The notes: generated by a model from the letters alone, not told the origin. A DNA stretch of 64,000 bases from Nocardia farcinica (GCF_001182745.1 NZ_LN868939.1:2108001-2172000), one strand, 5' to 3'; positions 17,836-26,982 are shown, counted from the stretch's first letter. Translations and numbers: made by a program.

Positions 17836-19128
17836 ATGAGTAGTCTCCCCCGCGAGGATGTGCCGATGCCGTCGAACCGCCGTGTCGGGCGTTCGGTGTG
17901 GCTCGTGCCCGCGCTGCTCGTCGTGTTCGCCTGGCTGTGCATGACGCTGCCGTTGTGGCCGTTCGAGGAGATCACCGGCGGGTTCATCGACCTGCAGGTC
18001 TATCGCCTCGGCGTGGAAGCGCTGCGGCACGGCGGGGACATGTACGGCCAGCTGCCGCAGACCACCATCGGCATCGGCCTGCCCTTCATCTATCCGCCGT
18101 TCGCGGCCCTGGTGCTCGCGCCCTTCGCGCTGCTGCCCTGGGACATCGCGGCGTTCTCCTTCTTCGTCACCTCCACCGCCGCGCTGGCGCTGACGCTGTA
18201 CCTGGTCGCCCGCCGGGTGTGGCCGGGGGAGACCGAGCGGCGCACCGCCCTGTTCGCCACCGCCTGCGCCCTGCCGTTGGCGATGCTGCTCGAACCGACC
18301 CGCTCGACGCTGGACTTCGGCCAGGTCAACCTGCTGCTGATGGCGCTGGTCGCGGCGGACTGCCTCACCGAGAAACCGAAGTGGCGGCGCGGCATGCTGA
18401 TCGGTCTGGCCGCCGCCATCAAACTGACCCCGGCCGCCTTCGTGCTGTACTTCCTGGTCCGCAAGGACTACAAGGCGGCCGTCACCGCCGCGATCACCGG
18501 CGCCGCCGCCACCGCGCTGAGCTTCGCGGTGCTGCCGAGCGCGTCGATGAAGTATTGGTTCGGCGGCCTGGGCAATGTGGACGGGCTCAGCGGCTCGGCC
18601 TTCCACACCAATCAGTCCATCCAGGCGGTGCTGGCGCGGCTGCGGGTGCCCGAGCCCGCGTTCACGCTGATCTGGCTGGGGTTGGGCGCGGTGGTGCTGG
18701 CGCTGGTGGTGGCGGCCATGCGCCGCGCCGCCGAGCTACCCGCGCTCGCGTTGGCGATCAACGCGGTCTTCACGCTGCTGCTCTCGCCGATCTCGTGGTC
18801 GCACCACTGGGTGTGGATCGCGCCCGCGCTGTTCGCGATCGTCGGTTACGCGGTGCGGTTGCCGCTGCGCCGGGCGCTCGGGCCGTGCGCGGTCGCGACG
18901 GTCACGGCGGCGGTGTTCGTGTACGGGCCGCAGAACTGGCTGCCGAACGGGGAGAAGCGCGAATCGCTGTGGACACCCACCCAGCACGTCGTCGGCAACA
19001 CCTACGTCTGGTTGAGCGTGCTGCTCGTCGTGCTCTATCTGTTCGCTTACCGGCGCTCCCGGCAGCCGCTCACCGCGCCCGGCGCGGCACCGGCCGAACT
19101 GCCGCAACCCCAGCCGGTCTCCTCCTGA
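17836..19128 (+). CDS. GT87-family polyprenol-phosphate-mannose mannosyltransferase-like membrane protein
   Basis: A 430-residue polytopic membrane protein with about ten hydrophobic segments. After the first helix the external loop contains DLQVYRLGVEALRHGGDMYG and LPFIYPPFAALVLAPF, the signature of the GT87/DUF2029 mannosyltransferases that elongate phosphatidylinositol mannosides, lipomannan or arabinogalactan precursors using polyprenyl-phosphate sugars. The LLSPISWSHHWVW segment near residue 320 is also typical. ATG 17836; an internal ATG at 17866 is less likely. The C-terminal tail is Pro-rich and cytoplasmic. Confidence 0.87.
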   Translation: MSSLPREDVPMPSNRRVGRSVWLVPALLVVFAWLCMTLPLWPFEEITGGFIDLQVYRLGVEALRHGGDMYGQLPQTTIGIGLPFIYPPFAALVLAPFALLPWDIAAFSFFVTSTAALALTLYLVARRVWPGETERRTALFATACALPLAMLLEPTRSTLDFGQVNLLLMALVAADCLTEKPKWRRGMLIGLAAAIKLTPAAFVLYFLVRKDYKAAVTAAITGAAATALSFAVLPSASMKYWFGGLGNVDGLSGSAFHTNQSIQAVLARLRVPEPAFTLIWLGLGAVVLALVVAAMRRAAELPALALAINAVFTLLLSPISWSHHWVWIAPALFAIVGYAVRLPLRRALGPCAVATVTAAVFVYGPQNWLPNGEKRESLWTPTQHVVGNTYVWLSVLLVVLYLFAYRRSRQPLTAPGAAPAELPQPQPVSS

Positions 19129-19164
19129 GGCGGGCCGCGCCTCGCCGAGATTGGCGCTGCCTAC

Positions 19165-19186
19165 CGCCCGGCGCGGGGGCCGGGCG
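19165..19186 (+). terminator. candidate hairpin after the GT87 gene
   Basis: Perfect eight-base arms CGCCCGGC (19165-19172) and GCCGGGCG (19179-19186) around a six-base loop, 36 bases after the stop. There is no T tract, so it would be a weak or Rho-assisted terminator. Confidence 0.4.
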
Positions 19187-19372
19187 TGGCAGCCACCGAG
19201 GATTCAACCGGGCGTTCCTGAGACCGCCGCCCCACCCCGGATGAGAGGCGGCTGAGAATCGGCGGCCCGGAAAGATCACGAAACGGATCGGCTGCGACAC
19301 GAAATGGTCGTGGTATCAGAAATTTCCGCGGGCGAGCTAGTAGCATCCTCGACGGCGGTGCGCACGATCGGT

Positions 19373-19436
19373 GACATCTCGACCCGTTCACATCTCAGCA
19401 CGGCGACATCTCGGCACGTTGACATCCCGGCACGTT
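19373..19436. repeat. four tandem 16-bp repeats upstream of a small membrane protein gene
   Basis: Four head-to-tail units at 19373, 19389, 19405 and 19421, each 16 bases, follow the pattern GACATCTCGGCACGTT with one to five differences. A further GACATCGAAG lies at 19465. The block ends about 50 bases before the GTG of the next gene, so it may be a set of protein-binding sites. Confidence 0.8.
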
Positions 19437-19486
19437 CTCGAACACGACGTATTCGGAGCACGCTGACATCGAAGAGGGGTACGGCT

Positions 19487-19783
19487 GTGAGCACGGTTCT
19501 CTCTGCGGCACAAGACTTCTACGGCACGGTTCTGGCCCAGGTCGGCAACCCGACCCCCGAGGCGCCGCCGATGTCGGACAAGATCCTGCAGATGACCCGC
19601 TATTTCACCTGGTTCGTGCTGCTCTCGGGCATCGCGGCCATCACCTTCGCCGGTGGCCGCTTCGCGTGGGAGAAGTGGAGCGGCGGCGCGTTGCAGTCAC
19701 CGAAGATGGTGGCGGGCGCGATGCTCGGCGGTGCGGTCGCCACCAGCGCGGGCACCATCATGAACGCGGTCATGGGCGGCTGA
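19487..19783 (+). CDS. small membrane protein with two hydrophobic segments
   Basis: A 98-residue protein from GTG 19487, which has GAGGGG a few bases upstream. Two hydrophobic segments lie at about residues 44-60 (FTWFVLLSGIAAITFAGG) and 76-97 (MVAGAMLGGAVATSAGTIM), leaving short polar loops. The layout resembles small TrbC/VirB2-like or holin-like actinobacterial membrane proteins, but no family is certain. The upstream region carries four tandem 16-bp repeats, suggesting specific regulation. Confidence 0.7.
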   Translation: MSTVLSAAQDFYGTVLAQVGNPTPEAPPMSDKILQMTRYFTWFVLLSGIAAITFAGGRFAWEKWSGGALQSPKMVAGAMLGGAVATSAGTIMNAVMGG

Positions 19784-19801
19784 AACCGCCCGCGCGATCC
19801 G

Positions 19802-20737
19802 TCAGCCCAGATCGGCCGGGTCGGTGTTGGCCCCGCACAACACGACACAGACGCGTTCGCCCGGCGCGGGCCGGTAGGCGCCCGATTCCAGGGCCGCGAG
19901 CGCGGTCGCGGCGGCATGCTCGACCGCGAGACGCCGTTCGGCCCACAGCCCGCGCCGCGCCGCGACGATCTGCTCGTCGGGCACCAGCACCGACACCGTG
20001 TCGGCCTGCCGGGCGGCGGCCAGCGCCAGCTCGGTGACCCGCCGGGCGCCCAGCGCGTCGGCGGCGATCGAGTTCACCTCCACGTCCACCGGTTCGCCCG
20101 CGGCCAGCGCGGCGTCGAGGGCGCGGCAGCGCTCGGGCTCCACCGCCACCGTCCGCACCCCGAGCTGCGCGGCCGCGGTGGCGATGCCGGCGAACAGCCC
20201 ACCGCCGCCGACGGCGAGCACCACCGTGTCCAGTTTCGGTATCGCCTGGTGGATTTCGGTGAGCAGCGTGCCGGCGCCGGCCGCGATCAGCGGATCGTCG
20301 TAGGCGTGGGACATCAGCGCGCCGGAGTCGGCGGCGAAGTCACGGCAGGCCGCCAGCGCGTCGGCGTATTCCGCGCCGACCAGCCGCACCTCGGCGCCGT
20401 AGCCGCGCAGCCGCTCCACCTTCACCGTGGGCGCGGTGCGCGGCAGGAACACCGTCGCGGGCACGCCCCGGCTGCCCGCCGCCCACGCGCAGGCCAGTCC
20501 GGCGTTCCCGCCCGAGGCGATGGTCACCCCGGCGGCGGGCATGGTGCCCGCGAGCCGGTGGGCCTCCACGAAATTCTGCGCGCCGCGCGCCTTGAACGAG
20601 CCGGTGTGCTGGAGGAACTCCAGCGCCAGCCAGCACTCACCCGGCGGTTCGGCCGGGGCGACGGTGACCGGACGGATCAGCCCGGCGATCCGTTCGGCGG
20701 CGGCGTCGACGTCGATAACGGTCGGTTCGATCGGCAC
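19802..20737 (-). CDS. serine/threonine dehydratase (PLP-dependent)
   Basis: A 311-residue fold-type II PLP enzyme. The lysine for the Schiff base lies in HTGSFKARGAQNF near residue 49; the phosphate-binding glycine loop is AVGGGGLFAG near 179; the substrate loop is ASGGNAGLACAWAA near 75. It would deaminate threonine or serine to the 2-oxo acid and ammonia. No ACT regulatory domain is present, so this is the catabolic or unregulated type. Twelve bases separate it from the upstream thioesterase-fold gene on the same strand. Confidence 0.9.
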   Translation of the reverse strand: MPIEPTVIDVDAAAERIAGLIRPVTVAPAEPPGECWLALEFLQHTGSFKARGAQNFVEAHRLAGTMPAAGVTIASGGNAGLACAWAAGSRGVPATVFLPRTAPTVKVERLRGYGAEVRLVGAEYADALAACRDFAADSGALMSHAYDDPLIAAGAGTLLTEIHQAIPKLDTVVLAVGGGGLFAGIATAAAQLGVRTVAVEPERCRALDAALAAGEPVDVEVNSIAADALGARRVTELALAAARQADTVSVLVPDEQIVAARRGLWAERRLAVEHAAATALAALESGAYRPAPGERVCVVLCGANTDPADLG

Positions 20738-20749
20738 CCGCCGATTCTG

Positions 20750-21223
20750 TCACCGGCCGTGCGCGCGCAATTGATAGAGCCCCTTGGTGACCGCCACCGT
20801 CTTGCCGTCGGTGTCGGTGACGACCGCCTCCAGCGTGAAATCGGCCTTGCCGTTGGCCGCGGCGTCGGCCTCGATGCGGGCGATCTCCTCCTCGGTCAAC
20901 GAGGCCTCCGCGCGCAGATCCGACTTCGCCATCCCCACGAACGCGATCTCGAAGCCCTTGACCAGCGGGTAGTAGGCGGAGCTGTCGAAGGTGACCAGCG
21001 CGATCGCACCGCCCAGGATCTCCGCGACGGTGAACTGCACGCCCGCGTAGATCACGCCGAAGTGGTTGCCGTTGCCTGCCAACGGCACGGTGGCGGCGGC
21101 GAATCCGCGCCGCGCCTCGACCGCCTTGATGCCCATCTTGGCCGCGATCGGGATCGTGTACTCGAGGGCGCCGTTGATGACGTCGGCGAACGCGGGGGCG
21201 TCCTCGGTGCTGCTGTCGGTCAT
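20750..21223 (-). CDS. DUF4442 / PaaI-like hot-dog thioesterase family protein
   Basis: A 157-residue single hot-dog domain protein. The segment PLAGNGNHFGVIYAGVQFTVAEILGG corresponds to the active-site loop and central helix, seen here as GNHFGVIYAGVQFTVAE. Later VTDTDGKTVAVTKGLYQLR closes the sheet. Likely hydrolyses or binds an acyl-CoA; substrate unknown. Start ATG 21223 has AGGACT upstream. Probably cotranscribed with the dehydratase. Confidence 0.78.
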   Translation of the reverse strand: MTDSSTEDAPAFADVINGALEYTIPIAAKMGIKAVEARRGFAAATVPLAGNGNHFGVIYAGVQFTVAEILGGAIALVTFDSSAYYPLVKGFEIAFVGMAKSDLRAEASLTEEEIARIEADAAANGKADFTLEAVVTDTDGKTVAVTKGLYQLRAHGR

Positions 21224-21431
21224 CGTGGAGTCCTTTCGATGGCGCGGTCCGCCTCACCCGGGGCGCGCGTCCCCGACAAGCCGGTCCCGCTCACGGTGCG
21301 GGCGGGCGACCTCAGATTAGGGAACCGGTCGCCCGGTCGGCAATCGCGGCGCGGTCGCCGCCGCTAGGCTCGGTCTCGCGGCCGACACCGCGGGTGCGTA
21401 TCGCGAGCGACCGTCCCGGCTGGACGGGGCG

Positions 21432-22085
21432 GTGCTGTGGACGCGCACGGTCGGGTCGGGGGAGTCCGCGCCCGTGCTGCCCGACGGCTGCATCGACCTG
21501 CTGTGGCGGGAGGGGACGGTGATGGTCGCCGGTCCCGACACCGGGCCGCACCACTCCGACAGCCCGCCCGGCACCCGGTTCGCCGGACTGCGCTTCTTCC
21601 CCGGCAGTGCGCCCGCGCTGCTCGGCGTGCCCGCCGACGAACTCCGGGACCGCCGTGTCGACCTCGTCGACCTGTGGCCCGCCGCCCGGGTGCGCGCCCT
21701 GGCGGCCGCCGTGCACGCGGCCCCCGACCCGGCCTGCGGCCTCGAAGCGCTCGCCCTGCGGCTGGCCGCCGACAGCGCCCCGCCCGATCCGCTGCTGCGT
21801 GCCGTCGTCGCCACGCTCGCGACGGGTGCCACGGTGGCCGAGACCGCCGACACGGTCGGCCTCGGCCCTCGCGCCCTGCACCGCCGCAGCCTGTCCGCCT
21901 TCGGCTACGGGCCCAAGACCCTCGCCCGCATCCTCCGCATGCACCGTGCACTGTCGGCGGCGCGGCGCGGAATGCCCTTGGCGCAGGCGGCCTTCCACGC
22001 GGGCTACGCCGACCAGGCCCATTTCTCCCGGGAGGTCACCCAGTTGGCCGGTGTGCCGCCCGCCGTCCTGCTCGGCATCCGGTAG
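21432..22085 (+). CDS. AraC-family transcriptional regulator
   Basis: A 217-residue protein with an N-terminal sensor domain of the DUF6597 kind ([32 protein letters not shown]) and a C-terminal AraC DNA-binding domain ([28 protein letters not shown] broken by helices, then [21 protein letters not shown]). Family-like sequence ([11 protein letters not shown]) is visible in frame upstream to about 21399, but I see no ATG, GTG or TTG there, so GTG 21432 is given and the real start may be non-standard or lost. Confidence 0.82.
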   Translation: MLWTRTVGSGESAPVLPDGCIDLLWREGTVMVAGPDTGPHHSDSPPGTRFAGLRFFPGSAPALLGVPADELRDRRVDLVDLWPAARVRALAAAVHAAPDPACGLEALALRLAADSAPPDPLLRAVVATLATGATVAETADTVGLGPRALHRRSLSAFGYGPKTLARILRMHRALSAARRGMPLAQAAFHAGYADQAHFSREVTQLAGVPPAVLLGIR

Positions 22086-22103
22086 CGGGCCGGCCGATCG
22101 CGC

Positions 22104-22496
22104 TCAGGGCAGTGGCGCGTAGAGGTCGACGCCGTTCCCGTCGGGGTCGTTCACCACGGCGTAGCGCTGGCCCCACACGGCGTCCCAAGGCTTCAGCTCG
22201 CCCGCGTATCCGGCCGCGGTCAGCTCGGCATACAGCGCGTCGACCGCGGCCGGGTCGGCGCAGCGGAAGGCGAGGCCGATGCGGCCGCCCCCGCGGGTGG
22301 GCTGCCAGTCGGGGTGGAAGGAGCGGATGGTGTCCTCGGTGTCCAAGGCCAGCCGCATACCGCCCGCCAGGGTGGCCTCCACGTGCGGCTGGTCCTCGGA
22401 TCCGGCGGGGAACTCGAGGCCGAGCCTGCGGTAGAAGGCCAGGGATGCGGCCATGTCCGAGGTGATGATGCCGATGACGTCCAACTGTGCGCTCAT
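22104..22496 (-). CDS. VOC-family (glyoxalase/bleomycin resistance-type) protein
   Basis: A 130-residue vicinal oxygen chelate fold protein with paired beta-alpha-beta modules. Visible marks are IGIITSDMAASLAFYRRLGLEF at the start, the central GGRIGLAFRCADP, and the ending RYAVVNDPDGNGVDLYAPLP. Family roles range from isomerases and dioxygenases to drug-binding proteins; nothing here fixes the substrate. It converges on the AraC-type gene, with 18 bases between. Confidence 0.85.
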   Translation of the reverse strand: MSAQLDVIGIITSDMAASLAFYRRLGLEFPAGSEDQPHVEATLAGGMRLALDTEDTIRSFHPDWQPTRGGGRIGLAFRCADPAAVDALYAELTAAGYAGELKPWDAVWGQRYAVVNDPDGNGVDLYAPLP

Positions 22497-22546
22497 ACCG
22501 TCACCGTAGGGGTGAGGGCGGCCGCCGGTCTTGAACGAATCGGACG

Positions 22547-22960
22547 TCAGGGGGTGTGCGCGGGCACGAGTTCGCCGATGAGGTTCTCCACCAGGATGCG
22601 GATGCGGTCACGGATGGTGCGCACCACCTCGATGGACTCGCTGCACGGGTCGGGCAGCACCCAGTCGCGGTAGCTGATGCCGGGAAAGAACGGGCAGGCG
22701 TCGCCGCAGCCCATGGTGACCACCACGTCGGAGACGCCGACGGCCTCGTCGGTGAGGGGGCGTGGCGCGCGGCCGGAGATGTCGATCCCGACCTCGCGCA
22801 TGGCGGCCACGACGGTCGGGTGCAGGGCCTCGGCGGGCGCGCTGCCCGCCGAGTTGGCGTCGATGCGGTCACCGGCGAGGGCTTCGAGGAACCCGGCGGC
22901 CATCTGCGAGCGGCCGGCGTCGTGCACGCAGACGAACAGCACACGGGGCTTGTGGGCCAT
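22547..22960 (-). CDS. arsC: arsenate reductase ArsC, low-molecular-weight phosphatase type
   Basis: A 137-residue protein with the phosphatase loop VCVHDAGRSQM; the nucleophile is Cys11 and the loop Arg is 17. Cys85 and Cys89 in TMGCGDACPFFPG supply the relay thiols. The enzyme converts arsenate to arsenite using thioredoxin, or mycothiol and mycoredoxin in actinobacteria. No arsenite pump or ArsR gene is beside it, so it acts as a stand-alone unit or depends on distant efflux genes. Confidence 0.88.
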   Translation of the reverse strand: MAHKPRVLFVCVHDAGRSQMAAGFLEALAGDRIDANSAGSAPAEALHPTVVAAMREVGIDISGRAPRPLTDEAVGVSDVVVTMGCGDACPFFPGISYRDWVLPDPCSESIEVVRTIRDRIRILVENLIGELVPAHTP

Positions 22961-23091
22961 CGATACGCCTTTCGGTGGGGCGGGTGGTGCGTAGCCGGAC
23001 GCGTCCGCGCGGTGGACGCGGACGTGTCGCGGCGCGTGCCCGCCGAGCGGCTCGGGGGCGAAACGCTGTCGTAGCGTACGGGATACAACGA

Positions 23092-23123
23092 AAACCGCCG
23101 CGACCGAACGGCCGCGGCGGTTT
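23092..23123 (-). terminator. hairpin terminator downstream of the MpaB-like gene
   Basis: Perfect 11-base arms AAACCGCCGCG (23092-23102) and CGCGGCGGTTT (23113-23123) around a ten-base loop. It starts 18 bases past the stop of the minus-strand oxygenase gene and ends in a short A/T-rich flank, so it may stop transcription from that gene before arsC. Confidence 0.75.
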
Positions 23124-23140
23124 CCGGCGATCGATACCGC

Positions 23141-24052
23141 TCAGATCGGACGCTTCTGGATCACGGTCCGCAGCCGCGCGCGGTCCCGCTCGAGCTTGCG
23201 CGCCTCGTAGGCGATCGGGAAGTACCGCACCCGCTCCGGCAGCAGTGGCACCAGCCGGGCGATGAACCAACCGAGCACCCGCAGCTTGCGTTCGTCGGAC
23301 TCGGTCCAGGTCAGCCCCAGCTTGCGGCGGGCGGGCTCGGGTGTGGTGCCGACGGTGACGAAGTACTGCATCCGCCCGATCGGGTCCACCAGCACCTTCC
23401 ACAGCGGCCACAGGAACCGGGGCAGCTGCTTGGGCGGGGCGACCGATCGGATGGTGCGCAGGTAGTCGCGCGCGGTGCCGGTGGCCTGCAGGTGGTTCTC
23501 GACCACGTCGTCGAAGAACTTCTCGAACTCCGCGTAGTTGGCGGGGATCTCCTTGGGCGCCACCGAGAAGTTGCGCATCAGCTGCAGCGACTCCTCGTAG
23601 TACTCCTGCTTCTCGGCCTCGGTGAGCGGGCGGCGGCTGAAGTACTTGGCGTTCTTGGTGAACGCGAAGGTGCCGGTGTGCAGCACCCAGGCCCACGGGA
23701 ACGAGGCCAGCGCCTTGTGCTTGAAGCCCGAGGCGTCGGTGGTGTTGAGCGAGGCGTGCATGCTGCGCAGCCGGTCGGCCTCGGCCACGCCCTCCTCGCC
23801 GCCGTAGACCCACATCATCACCGAGGACAGGCTGCGCACGGCCCGGCCCATCGGGTCGGTCCGGAAGGTCGAGTGCTCGTCGACGACGGCCGAGATGGTC
23901 GGCTCCATGGTCTGCAGCAGGAAGGCCGAGCCCGCGGTCAGGGAGAAGGTGATCAGGCCGGTCTCGTCCCACATGCGGGTGCCGGGCTGGAACGGACGGC
24001 GGGGTGGCAGCGCGGGCCTGGGGGCGGTCTCGACTGCGGTGGACGCGGTCAT
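23141..24052 (-). CDS. MpaB/DUF2236-family oxygenase-like protein
   Basis: A 303-residue alpha-helical protein of the MpaB (latex clearing protein-related) family. Marks are MMWVYGGEEGVAEADRLRSMH and FPWAWVLHTGTFAF, with helices rich in aromatic and basic residues that in the family bind heme. The function in most members is unknown; a few are oxygenases. Start ATG 24052 is clear: AAAGGAG lies seven bases upstream. An inverted repeat occupies the upstream gap and a hairpin follows the stop. Confidence 0.82.
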   Translation of the reverse strand: MTASTAVETAPRPALPPRRPFQPGTRMWDETGLITFSLTAGSAFLLQTMEPTISAVVDEHSTFRTDPMGRAVRSLSSVMMWVYGGEEGVAEADRLRSMHASLNTTDASGFKHKALASFPWAWVLHTGTFAFTKNAKYFSRRPLTEAEKQEYYEESLQLMRNFSVAPKEIPANYAEFEKFFDDVVENHLQATGTARDYLRTIRSVAPPKQLPRFLWPLWKVLVDPIGRMQYFVTVGTTPEPARRKLGLTWTESDERKLRVLGWFIARLVPLLPERVRYFPIAYEARKLERDRARLRTVIQKRPI

Positions 24053-24080
24053 CACGATCTCCTTTGATCGACCGGGTGTC

Positions 24081-24121
24081 AGGACGATGAGATAATTAGC
24101 ATAGCAATCTCTCATCCTCTT
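24081..24121. promoter_or_regulatory. candidate operator/promoter upstream of the MpaB-like gene
   Basis: An imperfect inverted repeat, GATGAGA (24086-24092) and TCTCATC (24110-24116), sits in an AT-rich stretch that is unusual for this genome. On the minus strand it includes TATGCTAAT, a plausible -10 element for the oxygenase gene. No adjacent regulator gene is obvious. Confidence 0.45.
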
Positions 24122-24176
24122 GGCTTCCCCGAACGTGTCCGCCCACACCCCGGCCACGCCCACCTAGGCTGGCGGC

Positions 24177-24923
24177 ATGACCAGGCAATGGCGCACCCGC
24201 TCGGGCCGGATCGGTGTCCTCACCGGCGCGGGCATCTCCACCGACTCCGGCATCCCGGATTTCCGCGGCCCCCGCGGGGTGTGGACCGAGGACCCCATCG
24301 CCGAACTGATGTCGACCTACGACCAGTACCTGTCCGACCCGGACCTGCGCAGGCGCTCCTGGCTGGCCCGCCGCGCCAACCCCGCCTGGCAGGCCGAACC
24401 GAACGCCGGGCACCTCGCGCTGGTCGACCTCGAGCGGGCGGGCCGGGCGGTCACGATCATCACCCAGAACGTCGACCGGCTGCATCAGCGCGCCGGCTCC
24501 TCGCCCCAGCGGGTCGTCGAGATCCACGGCAACATGTTCGAGGTCGTCTGCGTCGGCTGCGACTACGAGACCGGCATGGCCGACGTGCTCGCCCGCGTCG
24601 AGGCGGGCGAGCCCGATCCGGCCTGCCCGGAGTGCGGCGGCATCCTCAAGGCCGCCACCATCATGTTCGGCCAGCAACTCGATCAGCGCACCATGACCAA
24701 GGCCGCGCTGACCGCCCAGACCAGCGACATCTTCCTGGCGATCGGCACCTCGTTGCAGGTGGAGCCGGCCGCCTCGATGTGCGCGCTCGCCGTCGACGCA
24801 GGCGCCGACCTGGTCATCGTCAACGCCGAACCCACCCCCTACGACAGCATCGCCACCGAGGTCGTCCACGAGCCGATCGGCACCGCCCTGCCCCGGCTGG
24901 TGAAGGAGATCCTCGACGCCTGA
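24177..24923 (+). CDS. NAD-dependent protein deacylase (sirtuin)
   Basis: A 248-residue Sir2-class enzyme that removes acyl groups from lysine using NAD. The NAD loop is TGAGISTDSGIPDFRG (residues 16-31), the ribose contact TQNVDRLHQRAG begins near 96, the catalytic His is about 117 in EIHGNMFE, and the zinc cysteines are about 125, 128, 150 and 153. Start ATG 24177. The neighbour on the other side is convergent. Confidence 0.93.
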   Translation: MTRQWRTRSGRIGVLTGAGISTDSGIPDFRGPRGVWTEDPIAELMSTYDQYLSDPDLRRRSWLARRANPAWQAEPNAGHLALVDLERAGRAVTIITQNVDRLHQRAGSSPQRVVEIHGNMFEVVCVGCDYETGMADVLARVEAGEPDPACPECGGILKAATIMFGQQLDQRTMTKAALTAQTSDIFLAIGTSLQVEPAASMCALAVDAGADLVIVNAEPTPYDSIATEVVHEPIGTALPRLVKEILDA

Positions 24924-24945
24924 ACGGTGGTCGCCGGATGCCCGG

Positions 24946-26244
24946 TCACGACGGGATCGGTCCGAGCACGCGCGTCAGATACTCGTTCGCGAACAGCCCT
25001 TCGGGGTCGAACCGCCTGCGCACCTGGGCGAATCGATCCCAGTGCGGGTAGCGCTCGCGCAGCGTGTCGGCGGTCTGGAAGTGCCGCTTGCCCCAGTGCG
25101 GGCGGCCCTGGTACCGGTCGAACACCGCCTCGCACGCGCGGAAGAACGGCTCCCACGCCATGCCCCGGTACTGGTGCACCGCGATGTAGCAGGTCGCCCG
25201 GTCGCCCGCGGGGGAGAGCAGCGCGTCGTCCGGCGCCACCCAGCGCACCTCGATCGGCATCGGCGTGTCGAAACGGGCGGCGATCTCCTTGATCGCGCGG
25301 ATCGCCTCGGCCGAATGTTCGCGCGGGATGGCGTATTCCATCTCGGTGAAGCGGATCAGCCTGGGCGAGGCGAACACCCGGTAGGAGCGATCGACCTGGC
25401 GACGGTAGCTGCCGGCGTAGGCGGCGGCCCGGTGGATCCACGGGATGGTGCGCGGCTGCGCGCGGCCGAGCCGGCACAGCGCGTCGAAGGTGTAGTTGCT
25501 CAACACGATGTCGGCCAGCCAGTCGACCGCCTTCGCGCGCGGCTGCTCGGGCAGGTCGACCCGGTTGTTGCGCTTGGTCATCGCCAGCGGGCTGTGCCCG
25601 AACATGTAGAACTCGAAGTGCTCGTTGCCGTCGACATAGGAGTCCAGCTCGGCGAGCACCTCGTCGACCGGCACCGGCCGCTCGATGCCCTCGAGCACGA
25701 ACGAGGGCACCAGCTGCAGCGTCACCGCGGTCACCACGCCGAGCGCGCCGATGCTCACCCGTGCCGCCCGCCACGCCTCGGCGTCGTTCTCGGCACTGAC
25801 CTCCACCCGGGTGCCGTCGGCGCGCACCAGCTCGATCGAGTGCAGCGCCGCGGAGATGTTCTGCAGGGTGGCGCCGGTGCCATGGGTGCCGGTGGCGGTG
25901 GCGCCCGCGATGGTCTGCACGTCGATGTCGCCCAGGTTCGGGAAGGCCAGGCCGGCCGCGTGGGCGGTCGTGCTGATCGCGTTGAGGGTGGCGCCCGCCT
26001 CCACCCGCACCAACCCGGTGCGGGCGTCGAGTTTCAGCACGCGGTCCATCCCGGACAGGTCGAGCAGCAGTCCGTCGGTGAGCACGGCGTCGGTGAAGGA
26101 ATGGCCCGCTCCCGCCACGCGCACGGTCCGGCCACGCGCGGCGGCGTCGGCGAGGAGTTCGGCCACCTCGTCAGGGTTGCGCGGAGCGGCGACCCGCGCC
26201 GGCGCGCAGTGCTGATCGCCTGCCCAGTTCACCCAATTGGTCAT
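24946..26244 (-). CDS. FAD-linked sugar-lactone oxidase (D-arabinono-1,4-lactone oxidase family)
   Basis: A 432-residue flavoprotein of the vanillyl-alcohol oxidase superfamily. The PP-loop FAD motif is VRVAGAGHSFTD near residue 42 and GATATGTHGTG lies near 112. The C-terminal ALO domain ends with HWGKRHFQTADTLRERYPHW, the substrate-site block of gulono- or arabinono-lactone oxidases. It would oxidise aldono-lactones to ascorbate-like products with oxygen. Start ATG 26244. A TetR gene lies upstream on the same strand. Confidence 0.88.
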   Translation of the reverse strand: MTNWVNWAGDQHCAPARVAAPRNPDEVAELLADAAARGRTVRVAGAGHSFTDAVLTDGLLLDLSGMDRVLKLDARTGLVRVEAGATLNAISTTAHAAGLAFPNLGDIDVQTIAGATATGTHGTGATLQNISAALHSIELVRADGTRVEVSAENDAEAWRAARVSIGALGVVTAVTLQLVPSFVLEGIERPVPVDEVLAELDSYVDGNEHFEFYMFGHSPLAMTKRNNRVDLPEQPRAKAVDWLADIVLSNYTFDALCRLGRAQPRTIPWIHRAAAYAGSYRRQVDRSYRVFASPRLIRFTEMEYAIPREHSAEAIRAIKEIAARFDTPMPIEVRWVAPDDALLSPAGDRATCYIAVHQYRGMAWEPFFRACEAVFDRYQGRPHWGKRHFQTADTLRERYPHWDRFAQVRRRFDPEGLFANEYLTRVLGPIPS

Positions 26245-26298
26245 GTGTCCAACTGTAGGGGATGGGTGTGACGCCCGCTACCCCGGGCGTACCCTCGG

Positions 26299-26982
26299 CT
26301 ATCGCCGACGGCCGACGCAGGAGTGGTCCTTGGCCCGCTCGATCTCGTCCTCGGTCATCGCCCGCACGGTCAGCGGCATCCGCGGCGCCGCGCCCGCGCG
26401 CACGCCGTTCAGCGCGATGGCCGCATATCGTTGCCACACCTCGGGATTGGCCGGCTTGGCGAAATCGGCGATGGCATCGATCATGTGCACCAGCGCGAAG
26501 AAGTCGGACGCCTCGATCTCCGGTTGCAGCATTCCGGCCGCCCGCGCGCGGTCGACCACGGCCGCGATGGTCGGCTTGATCCGGTCGCGGAACTGGGTGA
26601 AATGGTCCGGGTCGTCGTGCAGTTCCAGCATCACTTCACTGAACCCGCGGTTGTCGGCCAGGTGCCGGCACGCGTACTCGAAGAACTCCACCAGCCCCAG
26701 CCACGGGTCCTCGTGGGCGGCCGCCTGCTCGGCCGCGACGGCGAAATCGCGCATGTTCTGCTCGAACACCTCGGCGATGAGTTCGCGCTTGTTCGCGAAC
26801 CGCCGGTACACCGTGCCCACGCCGACGCCCGCCCGCTCGGCGACGTCGTCCAGGGTGATCTCGAGCCCGTGATCGGCGAACAACTCGCGCGCGGCCGCCA
26901 CGATCCGTTGCTGGTTGCGCGCTGCGTCGGCACGCAGACGCCGGGGTGGAGAGGGTGCCGCGGCCTGTTTCACGCGTCCCAT
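26299..26982 (-). CDS. TetR/AcrR-family transcriptional regulator
   Basis: A 227-residue repressor. Helix-turn-helix is at about residues 20-65 (RNQQRIVAAARELFADHG, TLDDVAERAGVGVGTVYRRF, NKRELI). The C-terminal domain includes DPWLGLVEFFEYACRHLAD and ends with a basic tail. The next gene downstream on the same strand (54 bases) is the FAD-linked oxidase, a possible target. Ligand unknown. Confidence 0.9.
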   Translation of the reverse strand: MGRVKQAAAPSPPRRLRADAARNQQRIVAAARELFADHGLEITLDDVAERAGVGVGTVYRRFANKRELIAEVFEQNMRDFAVAAEQAAAHEDPWLGLVEFFEYACRHLADNRGFSEVMLELHDDPDHFTQFRDRIKPTIAAVVDRARAAGMLQPEIEASDFFALVHMIDAIADFAKPANPEVWQRYAAIALNGVRAGAAPRMPLTVRAMTEDEIERAKDHSCVGRRR

